A DNA stretch of 64,000 bases from Bradyrhizobium icense (GTDB lineage Bacteria; Pseudomonadota; Alphaproteobacteria; Rhizobiales; Xanthobacteraceae), in the NCBI RefSeq assembly GCF_001693385.1, contig NZ_CP016428.1:372001-436000 (forward strand), given 5' to 3'. Of this stretch, positions 8,531 through 17,707 are shown one piece after another. The translations under genes were made by a program, and so were the position numbers. The notes under the pieces were generated by a model that had not been told where the DNA came from, ran no database searches, and was given only the letters and a program-made list of their open reading frames with translations. The stretch's first letter is position 1; each line of letters starts with the position of its first letter.

Positions 8531-8616
8531 GCTTCCCTTCCCCACTTGTGGGAGAAGGTGCCCTCGCGAAGCGAGGGCGGATGAGGGTTCTCTCCGCGGA
8601 GACAGGCCCCTCATGA
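8531..8616. repeat. Intergenic repeat family E
   Basis: GC-rich sequence CCCCACTTGTGGGAGAAGGTG then CCTCGCGAAGCGAGGGCGGATGAGGG, with two internal hairpins (CCTCGC / GCGAGG and CTCTCCGCGGAGA). This is a recognisable rhizobial intergenic motif; only one copy is in the window. It lies between the convergent ends of the genes at 8152 and 8721. Confidence 0.6.
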
Positions 8617-8720
8617 ACTCAAGGGGAAGGCAGCGAAGAAGCGCAAGCGGGTCGAGATCCGGGTTCGCTTCGCGCCCTCAGATGCGCGAATTGCGCGTCG
8701 GAGATGACGCGCTTCGCGCG

Positions 8721-10259
8721 TCAATCCACCACGATCTTCACGCGATCGCGCGGCTTCACCTGGGCGTGCTGGTCGAGGCCGTTGAGGATGCGGAAGCGTT
8801 CGGCGGGGCGGTCGACGCCGGTCATGCGGTGGGACAGCGATTCCACGGTGTCGCCGGGCTGCACGGTGATGACCTTGATACGCAAGGGACGCGCGGCCTG
8901 GATTTCTTCCAGCGTCAGGCGGCGGAACGAGTTGACGGTCTCGCGCGCATTGCGCTCGCTTTCGGTGTTGCGCTGCTTGGCGGCGAAGATGAAGCGGTAG
9001 ACGTCGCTGCCGTAGCGCAGCGCGTAGACCTTGAACTGCCACTGATCGCCGTTCGCCGAGGCCGAAGCCACCGGGAAACCGTTGATCATGAGGTCCTCGG
9101 TCGAGCCCTTGTCGACGCCTTCCATCCAGCCGGAATTGAGGTAGTCGGACAGCGACTGTTCGGCCGGCACGCGCACCACGTCGAAGCGCATCGCCTGCGT
9201 GCCGCCCTCGCGCACGCCGATCACGGCCTGCGCGGTGTTGTCGAGCGTGAACGTCTCGGGCGCGGCAAAGGTGAAGCCGAGTTTCGGGTGCAGGAAGCGG
9301 CGCCCGCGCACAAAGCCTTCACTGGGGTCTTCGCCGTAGACGATGTTGTCGATCGCGGCGAGATAGGTCTCGCGGTCGCGCTCGCCGCCCTGTGGCGAGG
9401 TATATTGCCGGGCGCTGGCCTGCGCGTTCTGCACGCGCTCGGGGGTTGCCGGATGCGAGGACAGGAAATCCTGCGCGCGCGGATCGAGCGAGGTCTTGCC
9501 GACCTTCAGCGCCGCATTGCGCTCCATCGCAGCGAGGAAGCGCGCCGCGCCGTAGGGGTCGAAACGGGCGCGGGCCGCAATGCTGACGCCGATGCCGTCG
9601 GCCTCGAATTCCTGCTGCCGCGAGAAGCTCGCCATGGTCAGCTTGGTCTTCGCGAGCGCCAGCGCCGTCAAATCCGGATCGTTGCTCATGTCGGTGACGA
9701 CGCGCGTCACCACCGCCGCCTGCCGCGCCTGGTCCTCGCGGATCGAGGCGTGCTTGGCCAGCACATGCGCCATCTCATGGCTCAGCACCGAGGACAGTTC
9801 CGAGGTGTCGCTGGCGAGCGCTACCAGTCCTCGCGTCACATAAAGCTGGCCGGTCGGCAGCGCGAAGGCGTTGACCGCGCCTGAATTGAGGATAGTCACG
9901 CGGTAGGCCTGGTCGGGGCGGTCGGACGCCGCAACCAGCCGGTCGACGGTCTTGCCGATCAGGGTCGCAAGTTTCGGGTCATCATAGGCGCCGCCATAGG
10001 AGGCGAGAATGCGCTCATGCTCACGCTCGCTGGCCGGCGTCTGCGCGACGGTCCGGCTCGGCTTCGGCGAGGGAACCGTCGGCGCAGCGGTCTCGATCTT
10101 TCCGAGATTTCCACAGGAAGACAGTATGAGCGCGGCACACAACAGCGCCGGCGCAGCCAGAAGGCGGCAGCCCGTGGTTCCTTCGCGCCGTTCCGCACGA
10201 TACGTCAAATCAGCCTCTAAGATCACGACCCGACCGGGATCGATGATCTCATCCCTCAT
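8721..10259 (-). CDS. M48-family zinc metalloprotease, lipoprotein
   Basis: A periplasmic metalloprotease of the M48 (BepA/LoiP-like) type. Visible: a lipobox ILSSC at about residues 46-50, the zinc motif HEMAH (about 161-165) in VLSHEMAHVLAKHAS, and the downstream Glu ligand in QEFEADGIG. The C-terminal 50 residues (VQPGDTVESLSHRM .. RVKIVVD) resemble a LysM-type peptidoglycan-binding module. BepA-like enzymes handle outer-membrane protein quality control. The start is uncertain. The ATG at 10259 leaves about 40 residues before the signal core, whereas the TTG at 10208, with GAGG 5 nt upstream, gives a conventional lipoprotein signal and may be the true start. Confidence 0.9.
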   Translation of the reverse strand: MRDEIIDPGRVVILEADLTYRAERREGTTGCRLLAAPALLCAALILSSCGNLGKIETAAPTVPSPKPSRTVAQTPASEREHERILASYGGAYDDPKLATLIGKTVDRLVAASDRPDQAYRVTILNSGAVNAFALPTGQLYVTRGLVALASDTSELSSVLSHEMAHVLAKHASIREDQARQAAVVTRVVTDMSNDPDLTALALAKTKLTMASFSRQQEFEADGIGVSIAARARFDPYGAARFLAAMERNAALKVGKTSLDPRAQDFLSSHPATPERVQNAQASARQYTSPQGGERDRETYLAAIDNIVYGEDPSEGFVRGRRFLHPKLGFTFAAPETFTLDNTAQAVIGVREGGTQAMRFDVVRVPAEQSLSDYLNSGWMEGVDKGSTEDLMINGFPVASASANGDQWQFKVYALRYGSDVYRFIFAAKQRNTESERNARETVNSFRRLTLEEIQAARPLRIKVITVQPGDTVESLSHRMTGVDRPAERFRILNGLDQHAQVKPRDRVKIVVD

Positions 10260-10261
10260 TT

Positions 10262-10307
10262 TGCGCATGGTCCAAAACGAAAACCGGTGCCCAGTCTTCG
10301 GATCAAG
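10262..10307. repeat. Short repeat fragment between two minus-strand genes
   Basis: GCGCATGGTCCAAAACGAAA then ACCGGTGCCCAGTCTTCGGATCAAGCGC. This resembles a common Bradyrhizobium intergenic element containing AAAACCGGTGCCCA and shares the ACCGG core of family D. It fills the 50-bp gap between the protease and nuclease-like genes. Confidence 0.5.
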
Positions 10308-10309
10308 CG

Positions 10310-11098
10310 CTATTTCCCGCCCAGCACCTCAATCTGCCCCACCCGGAACAACTCAATCCGTGGTCCTCCCCGCGACGAGACAATGCCCCGGACACGAATC
10401 CGTCGATTTTCGAGCGATTTAGGTCCAAGGCCGGCGCTCTCGAACGCCGGCATGATGCGCCTTGAAATAGTCGCAGCAAAGTCCCGTGTCCAGTTCCGCC
10501 CGAAATTCAGGTAGGTGATTGCCCCTGCCCGCCGAACCGACAGCACTCTGCCCTCGACCACCGTAAAGTGCCCAATCGCGGCCAGAATATCGCCCGAACT
10601 TTCAGCGTTTTTTATGGCCGTGCTTTCAGCCCAGATGCCCAATTTGGCATCCCGCGCGCCCGCTTCGGCCATCGCCAGGGCTGAAACGCAATTTTTCTCG
10701 GCTATATCGCTCGAAACGAGCGCTTCGCCGCGGCGCAGCAGTTCCGTTTGCACCGAGTGGTCCGAGCCGGCCGCGAACACGAAGGCAGCTTGGCGGCCAT
10801 AGCGGTCCGGCGTGTCTTCTTCGCCATGCAGTGTCACGTCGCGGCCGCCGGCGATAGCAGATAACGCGGCTCTGCCGCTGGCCCTCTCTGCTCCGGCACG
10901 CTCGATGCCGGCGAGGCGGACCTCGCGGCCATCTTCGAGGCGAAAGCTGCGGGCATCGATCACGCTGGCCACACGGCCCTCGCCCTGCGGTTCAAGCACG
11001 CAATCGGCGGCGCCGGCGCCTCCGACGGAGGCCAGCACGAGCAACGATGCGGCGCATGCCCGGAGCGCCGCGCCATAACGACTTAGCGGACGTATCAT
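10310..11098 (-). CDS. SNase-like (thermonuclease-fold) exported protein
   Basis: A 262-residue protein with a signal peptide (about residues 1-31, ending VLASVGGAGAADC). It has a staphylococcal-nuclease-like OB fold: GEGRVASVIDARSFRLEDGR, VRLAGIE, then DRYGRQAAFVF and LLRRGEALVS. In true nucleases the pattern R..GID.PE..Q precedes YGR; here it reads LAGIERAGAERASG, so part of the active site looks altered and nuclease activity is doubtful. A second beta-rich segment (ITYLNFGRNWTRDFAATI) follows. The start is the ATG at 11098, just before the signal peptide. It is transcribed in the same direction as the M48 protease. Confidence 0.8.
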   Translation of the reverse strand: MIRPLSRYGAALRACAASLLVLASVGGAGAADCVLEPQGEGRVASVIDARSFRLEDGREVRLAGIERAGAERASGRAALSAIAGGRDVTLHGEEDTPDRYGRQAAFVFAAGSDHSVQTELLRRGEALVSSDIAEKNCVSALAMAEAGARDAKLGIWAESTAIKNAESSGDILAAIGHFTVVEGRVLSVRRAGAITYLNFGRNWTRDFAATISRRIMPAFESAGLGPKSLENRRIRVRGIVSSRGGPRIELFRVGQIEVLGGK

Positions 11099-11181
11099 AA
11101 CGCTGCTCTCGGTCCCGCCCGTTCCGGTATGCTTGACTATCAATGGCATTGCTACCTGAGATTGCCACGCAGGGGAAGACA

Positions 11182-11596
11182 ATGGAAGTCAACGGCATCG
11201 CACATATTTTCCTCACCGCTTCGAATTACGAACGCTCCCGCGATTTTTATCGCAAGCTGTTGCCGTTTCTTGGGCTGAGGCCGGTCATCGATAGCGAGAC
11301 GACCTATTACTGCGTCGGCGGCCGCACCGCGCTGGGCATCAGCGCGCCATCGCCAGAGCACGAGGGCGTCGCCTTCGAACAGCAGCGCGTCGGCCTGCAT
11401 CACCTCTGCTTCCGCGCCCGCGAGCGCGCCGATGTCGACGAACTGCACGGCTTCCTGCAGACGCTCTGCACCAAAATCATCCGCGCGCCGCGCGAAGACC
11501 ATTGGGCGCCGGGATACTTACTCGATCCTGTTCGAAGATCCCGATGGCATCCGGCTCGAGCTCAACCATGTGCCGGGGAAGGGGCTGTTGGCGTGA
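11182..11596 (+). pseudogene. VOC/glyoxalase-family gene interrupted by a frameshift
   Basis: It starts MEVNGIAHIFLTASNYERS with AGGGGAAG upstream of the ATG, and continues through FYRKLLPFLGLRP and GLHHLCFRAR, a typical vicinal-oxygen-chelate domain. After HWAPGY (codon at 11515-11517) the frame changes. The conserved ending YSILFEDPDGIRLELNHVPG is read one base later (from 11519) to a TGA at 11594-11596. One extra T at 11518-11519 explains this. In the uncorrected frame the product runs on to 11676 with unrelated sequence. Either a recent inactivating insertion or a sequencing error; raw reads would decide. Confidence 0.8.
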
Positions 11597-11659
11597 GTGG
11601 CGCGTCTCGCGTTACACGAGCGTTTCGATTGTGCGTAGCTGTGCCGGCTGGCAACGAAG

Positions 11660-11782
11660 GGACTTGTCCGCCGTAGCTCGAAGAGAGAGGACGGATACCC
11701 ATCATGTCTCCGCGCAAGGACTGGATGGGTTTCGCTTCCGCCTGCGCCTACGCTCAATGGCTACGGCGGACAGGCCGCAACT
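11660..11782. repeat. Inverted repeat in the cyclase upstream region
   Basis: ACTTGTCCGCCGTAGCTCGA at the left and GCCTACGCTCAATGGCTACGGCGGACAGG at the right form long complementary arms, with an inner pair GATACCCATC / GATGGGTTTC. It matches the nested motif in 7866-8025. The wider gap 11597-12045 (449 nt) otherwise shows no convincing gene, although the frame of the cyclase stays open back to 11797. Confidence 0.7.
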
Positions 11783-12045
11783 AGCCATCCTACGCAATGT
11801 ACTCAGCGGTCGCGCTCTGCTGCGTTCTGCAATGTCAAGCGCACACAGCAATTGAGTTGTTATCATCATATCATGCGCTGCTTGGTAGCGAGCACCGTAG
11901 CCAAGCACCGCTCTTGCAAGAAATAGAGGGCCAACCGCAGCCGAATTGCTGCATCAAGGCGTGCCATGCCGGCGATCTTGGGATAAGTTTTTCCCGCCGT
12001 GGCCCAATCATCGGCCTGCTGTCAACCACACGCTCGGTGGCATCA

Positions 12046-15000
12046 ATGCAGCAGATTGCGGACTGGCTCGAGAATCTTGGGCTTGGACAATACGCGAAGC
12101 GTTTTGCCGAGAACGGGATCGATGTCAGTGTCCTCTCCGAACTGAGGGACGAGGACTTCGATAGACTTGGGGTCCTGCTCGGCCATCGCCGTAAGATGCT
12201 TCGCGCCATCGCCGAACTCAATCAGGACGAATTGACAGCGGCTCGTCAGCATGACGCCGAACGACGCCACCTCACCGTTCTGTTCTGCGATCTGGTCGGC
12301 TCAACGGCGCTCTCGGCGCGCCTCGATCCCGAAGACATGTGGGATGTGATCCGCGTCTATCGCACCGCGTGCGCGAAAGTCATCGCTTCCTATGACGGCG
12401 TGATAGCCCGGTTTGTCGGCGATGGAATTCTCGCCTATTTCGGTTACCCCCGGGCGCACGAGGATGATGCCGAACGCGCCGTGCGCGCCGGCCTCGACAT
12501 CATCCCCGCAATGAGGCAGCTCGAAACGCGCATGCACGAGCGGGTCGACGTGCGGATCGCCATCGCGACGGGACTTGTGGTGGTGGGTGACCTCACCAGC
12601 GGAGGCGCCTTCGAAGAACAGGCAATGGTCGGCGATACGCCAAATATCGCTGCCCGGCTGCAGAGCCTGGCGGAGCCAGGGGCCGTTGTCGTCGCCGCTT
12701 CGACACGCCAACTGCTTGGCGATCTCTTCACCTTTCAAAACCTCGGGCACCGCGAGGTCAAGGGGATATCAGGGCCCATCGCCGTGTGGGCGGTCGAAGG
12801 CGGCGCCGCTTCGGAGAGCCGCTTCGAGGCGGTACGCACGGCACGATCCATCGGCTTTGTCGGTCGCAAGGCAGAGATCGAATTCGTGCTCGCGCGGCAG
12901 CAACTGGCGTGGCAGGGCGAGGGGCAGGTGGTGCTGATTTCCGGTGAGGCCGGGATCGGCAAGTCGCGCCTTGTGGCATCTCTGTGCGAGAGCGCTGCGC
13001 TGGGACCGCACCGCCGGCTGCGGTATCAGTGCTCACCCTACCATTCGAACAGCGCGCTTCATCCCTTTATCGCTCAGCTCGAGCGCGCCGCCGGCATCGC
13101 TCCAGAGGACACGTCCGAGCAAAAGCTCGACAAGCTCGAGGCAACGCTTGCGCTCGGAGCGCAGCGGGTGGGCAACGCCACCCCGCTCATTGCCGCGCTG
13201 CTTTCGATCCCGACCGGCGAGCGGTATCCACCGCTGGCTTTAAATCCAGTGCAGCAGCGGCGACAGACCTTCGCTGCCCTGCTCGACCAGTTTGAGGGCC
13301 TGGCACGGCAGCAGCCACTGCTGATCGTCTGCGAGGACATGCACTGGGCCGACGCCACAACCCTCGAGCTGTTCGATCTCGCCGTCGATCGGATCAGGGG
13401 ACTGCCGGTGCTCGCGCTCGCGACATTCCGGCCGGAGTTCGAGCCGCCTTGGGTGGGTCTTGCCAACGTTAGCCTGCTGCGGCTCGATCGGCTTGACCGG
13501 CGGGACACGCGCGCGCTGGTCGAGCAGGTAACCGTCGGTCGAGAGCTGCCGCGCGAGATGATGACGCAGATCGTCGACAAGACGGATGGTGTCCCGCTGT
13601 TCGTGGAAGAATTGACCAAGATGGTGCTGGAGTCGGGGCTGCTGGTGGAAGATGACGGGCGCTATCGCTTCGATAGTCCGCTGCCGCCGCTCGCCATTCC
13701 TGCGACGCTGCAGGACTCGCTGATGGCGCGGCTCGATCGGCTGGCGCCGGTGAAGGAGGTAGCACAGATAGGTGCTGCCATTGGCCGCGACTTCTCATAC
13801 ACGCTGCTGCGATCGGTGGCGGGACGCGATGATCTGACGCTGAGCGCTGCTCTGATGCAACTCGAAGAGGCCGAGCTGCTGGTTCGCCACGGCACTCCGC
13901 CGGAAGCGACCTACACCTTCAAGCATGCGCTCGTTCAGGAAGCCGCCTACGAGAGCCTGCTCAGGAGCCGGAGGCAACTGCTGCATAGCCACATCGGCGA
14001 TGTTCTGCGTGACAAGTTTCCGATCATCGCCGAGACCGAACCGGAAGTCCTGGCGTACCACTTCACCGAGGCGGGCTTGAGCGGAATGGCCCTCGAATGG
14101 TGGCGCAAGGCCGGCCAGCAGGCATTGAGACGCTCGGCCTATACCGAGGCAATCGCACATCTCGGCAAGGCGGTTACCATCGCAGATGGCCTGCCCGATG
14201 AACCGGGCCGGACCATGAACCGACTCCAGCTTCAAATCGCATATGGCCGCGCCCTGCGCGGCAGCCTTGGCCACAGTGCCCCCGAGACGGTGGCCGCCTG
14301 GAAGCGCGCGCGACAATTCGCAACTGACATCAATGATCCGGTCGAACTGGCGCCGATCCATTCGGGCCTGTTCAATGCCTGCCTGACCCACGGCGAGATC
14401 GCGCCGATGCGGGACTTGGCGGAGACCATCATGATCCTCGCCAAGCAGCGACCGGAATCGCCGGTGGCCGCAGTCCTCGCACGCTGGACAACCGGCGTGA
14501 CCTGCTGGTTCGGGGGCGACTACCTGAGCGCGCAACTGCATCTCGAGCGCGCACTCGCTGCCTATGAGGCCGATCCGGATCCGGCGACCTTCAAGGCGTC
14601 GGCGCTGGATCTGCCTTTCGTCATTATGAGGTTCCTTGCCCTGGTGCTTTGGCCGCTCGGGAGGATCGATCGATCGCGCCGGCTCGCCACTGAGGCGGTG
14701 CGTGCCACGGGAGAAACGCGAGCGCTTGCCCAGGCCAATGCACTCGTTCACAAGGCCGTTTTCGATGGGCTATGCGGGGGCATGCTGCAGGAAACGGAGA
14801 CGATTTTGGCGCTCGGGCTCGCCCGCGAGCATACGATGCCGCTGTACGTTGCCGCCGGCAGTTTTCTGAACGGCCTGGCAAGGTGGCGCGGCGGCGACCG
14901 GATGGATGGGCTTGCCGAGATGCGCCGTGGCTGGACATTGCTTCACGAGAATGACTGCTACCTTTGCGAACCATTTTGGGGAATGCAGGTTGCCGTAGCG

Positions 15001-15390
15001 AATGCGGAGGCCGGACAGCTTGAGACCGGGCTGGAAATTTTGCGGGGGCTGATCTCCTGGACAGAACAATCCGGCCAGCATTGGCTCGATGCCGAACTTC
15101 ATCGTAGTCAGGGTGAGCTGTTGCTGCGGCTTGATCCGCCTGATGTCTCCATGGCTGAAGACAGCTTCCGTCGAGCCCTGGAAATCGCGCGAACGCAACA
15201 GACGAGGACATTCGAGCTGCGCAGCGCAGTTCGGCTAGCGCAGCTCTACGGCGCATATGGCCGCGAGGGAGCAATCTCCGAGGTGCTGGCGCCAATCCTC
15301 GTCCATTTCGACGCCGAACAACATCTGCCCGAAATCGAACAAGCGGAAGCCTTGCTCAAGGGTGGGTTAGGAGCTCGGTCCAGCATTTAG
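12046..15390 (+). CDS. SAM domain / class III adenylate cyclase / AAA ATPase / TPR signalling protein
   Basis: A multidomain protein of 1114 residues. In order: SAM domain (about 1-60, IADWLENLGLGQYAKRF); class III nucleotide cyclase (about 75-250) with metal-binding Asp82 (VLFCDLVGST) and Asp126 (FVGDGILAYFG), purine-specifying Lys239 (REVKGI) and Asp197, and transition-state residues Asn200 and Arg204; AAA/STAND-type ATPase with Walker A GEAGIGKS (300-307) and a Walker B-like LLIVCEDMHWAD; then a long TPR-like helical region (about 700-1114). All catalytic positions I can place are intact, so cAMP synthesis is plausible. The STAND-like module suggests activation by ligand-induced assembly. 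The start at 12046 is chosen because the SAM domain begins there; no strong ribosome site is visible. Confidence 0.92.
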   Translation: MQQIADWLENLGLGQYAKRFAENGIDVSVLSELRDEDFDRLGVLLGHRRKMLRAIAELNQDELTAARQHDAERRHLTVLFCDLVGSTALSARLDPEDMWDVIRVYRTACAKVIASYDGVIARFVGDGILAYFGYPRAHEDDAERAVRAGLDIIPAMRQLETRMHERVDVRIAIATGLVVVGDLTSGGAFEEQAMVGDTPNIAARLQSLAEPGAVVVAASTRQLLGDLFTFQNLGHREVKGISGPIAVWAVEGGAASESRFEAVRTARSIGFVGRKAEIEFVLARQQLAWQGEGQVVLISGEAGIGKSRLVASLCESAALGPHRRLRYQCSPYHSNSALHPFIAQLERAAGIAPEDTSEQKLDKLEATLALGAQRVGNATPLIAALLSIPTGERYPPLALNPVQQRRQTFAALLDQFEGLARQQPLLIVCEDMHWADATTLELFDLAVDRIRGLPVLALATFRPEFEPPWVGLANVSLLRLDRLDRRDTRALVEQVTVGRELPREMMTQIVDKTDGVPLFVEELTKMVLESGLLVEDDGRYRFDSPLPPLAIPATLQDSLMARLDRLAPVKEVAQIGAAIGRDFSYTLLRSVAGRDDLTLSAALMQLEEAELLVRHGTPPEATYTFKHALVQEAAYESLLRSRRQLLHSHIGDVLRDKFPIIAETEPEVLAYHFTEAGLSGMALEWWRKAGQQALRRSAYTEAIAHLGKAVTIADGLPDEPGRTMNRLQLQIAYGRALRGSLGHSAPETVAAWKRARQFATDINDPVELAPIHSGLFNACLTHGEIAPMRDLAETIMILAKQRPESPVAAVLARWTTGVTCWFGGDYLSAQLHLERALAAYEADPDPATFKASALDLPFVIMRFLALVLWPLGRIDRSRRLATEAVRATGETRALAQANALVHKAVFDGLCGGMLQETETILALGLAREHTMPLYVAAGSFLNGLARWRGGDRMDGLAEMRRGWTLLHENDCYLCEPFWGMQVAVANAEAGQLETGLEILRGLISWTEQSGQHWLDAELHRSQGELLLRLDPPDVSMAEDSFRRALEIARTQQTRTFELRSAVRLAQLYGAYGREGAISEVLAPILVHFDAEQHLPEIEQAEALLKGGLGARSSI

Positions 15391-15562
15391 CGATTGTTCT
15401 GGTGCGTTGCTGGCTCCGCGCCTTGTCGTTCATTCCGCTTAGCGGAAAACACGACAGAGCCCGCGTTGTCCTCCGCCTTGCCGCTGCTCACCCCATGCGG
15501 CATGATCGCGCCGACAATTTCAAAGCCGCAGACAATGCGGCGCGGGCACAGGGAGAAACTCC

Positions 15563-16771
15563 GTGAAGAGAGCAATGACAGGTATTTTCGCCGCCGCGCT
15601 GGCGATGTCGGCGACTGCGGCGCTGGCGCAAGGCAAGCCGGCGCTCAAGCTCGGCGGCATCCTCGATATGTCCGGGCTTTACGCCGACATCACCGGCACG
15701 GGCTCCGAGACGGCCGCGAAGATGGCGGTGGAGGATTTTGGCGGCGAGGTGCTGGGGCGCAAGGTCGAGATTCTTGCGGCCGATCATCTCAACAAGGCCG
15801 ACCTTGCCGCCAGCATCGCGCGCGACATGCTCGACAACCAGGGCGTCGAGATGCTGTACGACGTGGCGGCGTCCGCCACCGCGCTGGCCGCCGGCGAGAT
15901 CGCGAAGGCGCGCAACAAGATCGTGATGTATAGCGGCCCCGCCTCGATCCGGCTGAGCAACGAGGCCTGCGGCCCTTACACCGTGCATTATTCCTACGAT
16001 ACCTTTGCGCAGGCCAACGTCACCGGGCTCGCCACCGTCAAGAGTGGCTTCGAGACCTGGTTCTTTCTCACCGCCGACTATGCTTTCGGGCAGGATTTGG
16101 AAAAGGACACCAGCAATGTGGTGGTGAAGGCCGGTGGCAAGGTGCTGGGCAGCGTCAAGCATCCGCTCAACACGTCGGACTTCTCCTCGTTCCTGTTGCA
16201 GGCGCAGAGCTCGAAGGCAAAGGTCGTGGGCCTTGCCAACGCCGGCGGCGACACCATCAACGCGATCAAGCAGGCGGCGGAATTCGGGCTGACCAGAAGC
16301 GGCGGCCAGAAACTTTCGCCGCTGCTCGCCTTCGTCACCGACATCGACAGCGTCGGGCTGGAGACCGCGCAAGGCCTGCTGCTGGCGGAAGCCTTTTATT
16401 GGGACCTCAACGACGACACCCGCGCGTTTTCAAAACGCTTCATGGAGCGCGTCAAGCGGCCGCCGACCGCAGCGCAGGCCAGCGTCTACTCTTCCGTCCT
16501 TCACTATCTGAAAGCCGTGAAGGCCGCGGGCACCACGGATGCGGCCGCGGTCATGAAGGTGATGAAGGAGACGCCGGTCAACGACATGTTCGCCAGGAAC
16601 GGCAAGATTCGCGACGATGGTCGCATGGTGCACGACATGTATCTCTTCGAGGTCAAGAAGCCATCGGAGTCAAAGGGACGCTGGGATTATTACAAGCTGC
16701 TGGCGACGATCCCCGGCAGCGAGGCGTTCCAGCCGCTGGAAGCCTCGCGCTGTCCGTTGGTGAAAAAATAG
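15563..16771 (+). CDS. Branched-chain amino acid-type ABC transporter substrate-binding protein
   Basis: A periplasmic binding protein of 402 residues in the Liv/type-I fold family, with a signal peptide (residues 1-22, ending AALAQG) and the opening LKLGGILDMSGLYADITG. It also has the family segments DMLDNQGVEMLYDV and TADYAFGQDLE. No permease or ATPase genes adjoin it, so it is an orphan binding protein that probably delivers to a transporter elsewhere, or serves as a sensor. The gene precedes enoyl-CoA hydratase and VOC genes, so an aromatic or acyl substrate is possible. In Bradyrhizobium, Liv-type proteins often bind aromatic acids; that is inference. Confidence 0.9.
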   Translation: MKRAMTGIFAAALAMSATAALAQGKPALKLGGILDMSGLYADITGTGSETAAKMAVEDFGGEVLGRKVEILAADHLNKADLAASIARDMLDNQGVEMLYDVAASATALAAGEIAKARNKIVMYSGPASIRLSNEACGPYTVHYSYDTFAQANVTGLATVKSGFETWFFLTADYAFGQDLEKDTSNVVVKAGGKVLGSVKHPLNTSDFSSFLLQAQSSKAKVVGLANAGGDTINAIKQAAEFGLTRSGGQKLSPLLAFVTDIDSVGLETAQGLLLAEAFYWDLNDDTRAFSKRFMERVKRPPTAAQASVYSSVLHYLKAVKAAGTTDAAAVMKVMKETPVNDMFARNGKIRDDGRMVHDMYLFEVKKPSESKGRWDYYKLLATIPGSEAFQPLEASRCPLVKK

Positions 16772-16782
16772 GACTGATCTGC

Positions 16783-16875
16783 GTAGGGTGGGCAAAGCGA
16801 GGCGTGCCCACCATTAGCGCCGCAGATCGGCGAGAGATGGTGGGCACGGCGCAAGTGCGCCTTTGCCCACCCTAC
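16783..16875. repeat. Palindromic repeat family C, copy 1
   Basis: A 93-bp inverted repeat: GTAGGGTGGGCAAAGCGAGG at the left, GCGCCTTTGCCCACCCTAC at the right, with an inner pair GTGCCCACCAT / ATGGTGGGCAC. The second copy is at 22817-22887. It separates the binding-protein gene from the enoyl-CoA hydratase gene. Confidence 0.9.
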
Positions 16876-16910
16876 GAGTTCATCTCAACCAACAAACGAA
16901 AGCACCACCC

Positions 16911-17705
16911 ATGAGCGCAAACGAAATGGTCCTCCAGAAGCTCGAACAGGGCTTGCTCACCATCACTATGAACCGCCCCGAGCGGCGCAATGCGCTCAAT
17001 CCGGACATGACGCGCGGACTGGTGGAGGCGGCGCGGCGGGCGGCGGAGGATCACGAGGTGCGTGCGGTCTTGATCAAGGGCGCGGGCGGCACGTTCTGCG
17101 TCGGCGGCGACGTCAAGTCGATGGCGGAGGGCAGGGCGCCGCTCGGCTTCGAGGCCAAGATGGCGAACTTGCGCCGTGGCATGGAAGTGTCGCGCATCCT
17201 GCACCAGATGCCGAAGCCGGTGGTGGCGCAGCTCGATGGCGCTGCCGCCGGCGCCGGCCTCTCGATCGCGCTGTCCTGCGATCTGCGCGTCGCCAGCGCC
17301 TCCTGCAAGATCACGACCGCGTTCGCCAAGGTCGGATTGTCGGGGGATTACGGCGGCACCTATTTCCTCACCCAGATGCTCGGAGCTGCGAAAGCGCGCG
17401 AACTCTATCTGACCTCGCCGGTCCTGAGCGCGACCGAGGCCTATAATCTCGGCATGGTGACGAAGGTGGTGCCGGATGCCGAGATCGACGCCGAGGCGCA
17501 CGATCTCGCGATGTCGTTGGCACAGGGGCCGTCGGTGACGCTGGGCTACATCAAGCGCAACATCAACAATGCCGAGACGATGTCGCTGGAAGCCTGCTTT
17601 GACGCCGAAGCGATTCACCATTCGCGCTCGGGGGACACCGCCGATCACAAGGAAGCTGCAAAAGCCTTTGTCGAGAAGCGCAAGCCCGTGTTTTCGGGCC
17701 GTTGA
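16911..17705 (+). CDS. Enoyl-CoA hydratase/isomerase family protein
   Basis: A 264-residue crotonase-fold enzyme. Seen: TMNRPERRNALNPDM near the N-terminus, the oxyanion-hole segment GTFCVGGDVKSM, and LDGAAAGAGLSIALSCDLRV. At the first catalytic Glu position the protein has GLSGDYGGTYFL, so an Asp/Gly replaces the usual Glu pair. It is therefore more likely an isomerase or thioesterase-like member than a classical hydratase. The ATG at 16911 is chosen because upstream codons lie in repeat C. It is followed after 2 nt by the VOC gene, so the two are translationally coupled. Confidence 0.85.
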   Translation: MSANEMVLQKLEQGLLTITMNRPERRNALNPDMTRGLVEAARRAAEDHEVRAVLIKGAGGTFCVGGDVKSMAEGRAPLGFEAKMANLRRGMEVSRILHQMPKPVVAQLDGAAAGAGLSIALSCDLRVASASCKITTAFAKVGLSGDYGGTYFLTQMLGAAKARELYLTSPVLSATEAYNLGMVTKVVPDAEIDAEAHDLAMSLAQGPSVTLGYIKRNINNAETMSLEACFDAEAIHHSRSGDTADHKEAAKAFVEKRKPVFSGR

Positions 17706-17707
17706 AA

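Noticed and set aside
8613..9884. Plus-strand open frame of 423 codons opposite the M48 protease
   Set aside because: The HEMAH and lipobox motifs identify the minus strand as coding; the plus frame is His/Arg/Asp-rich shadow sequence.
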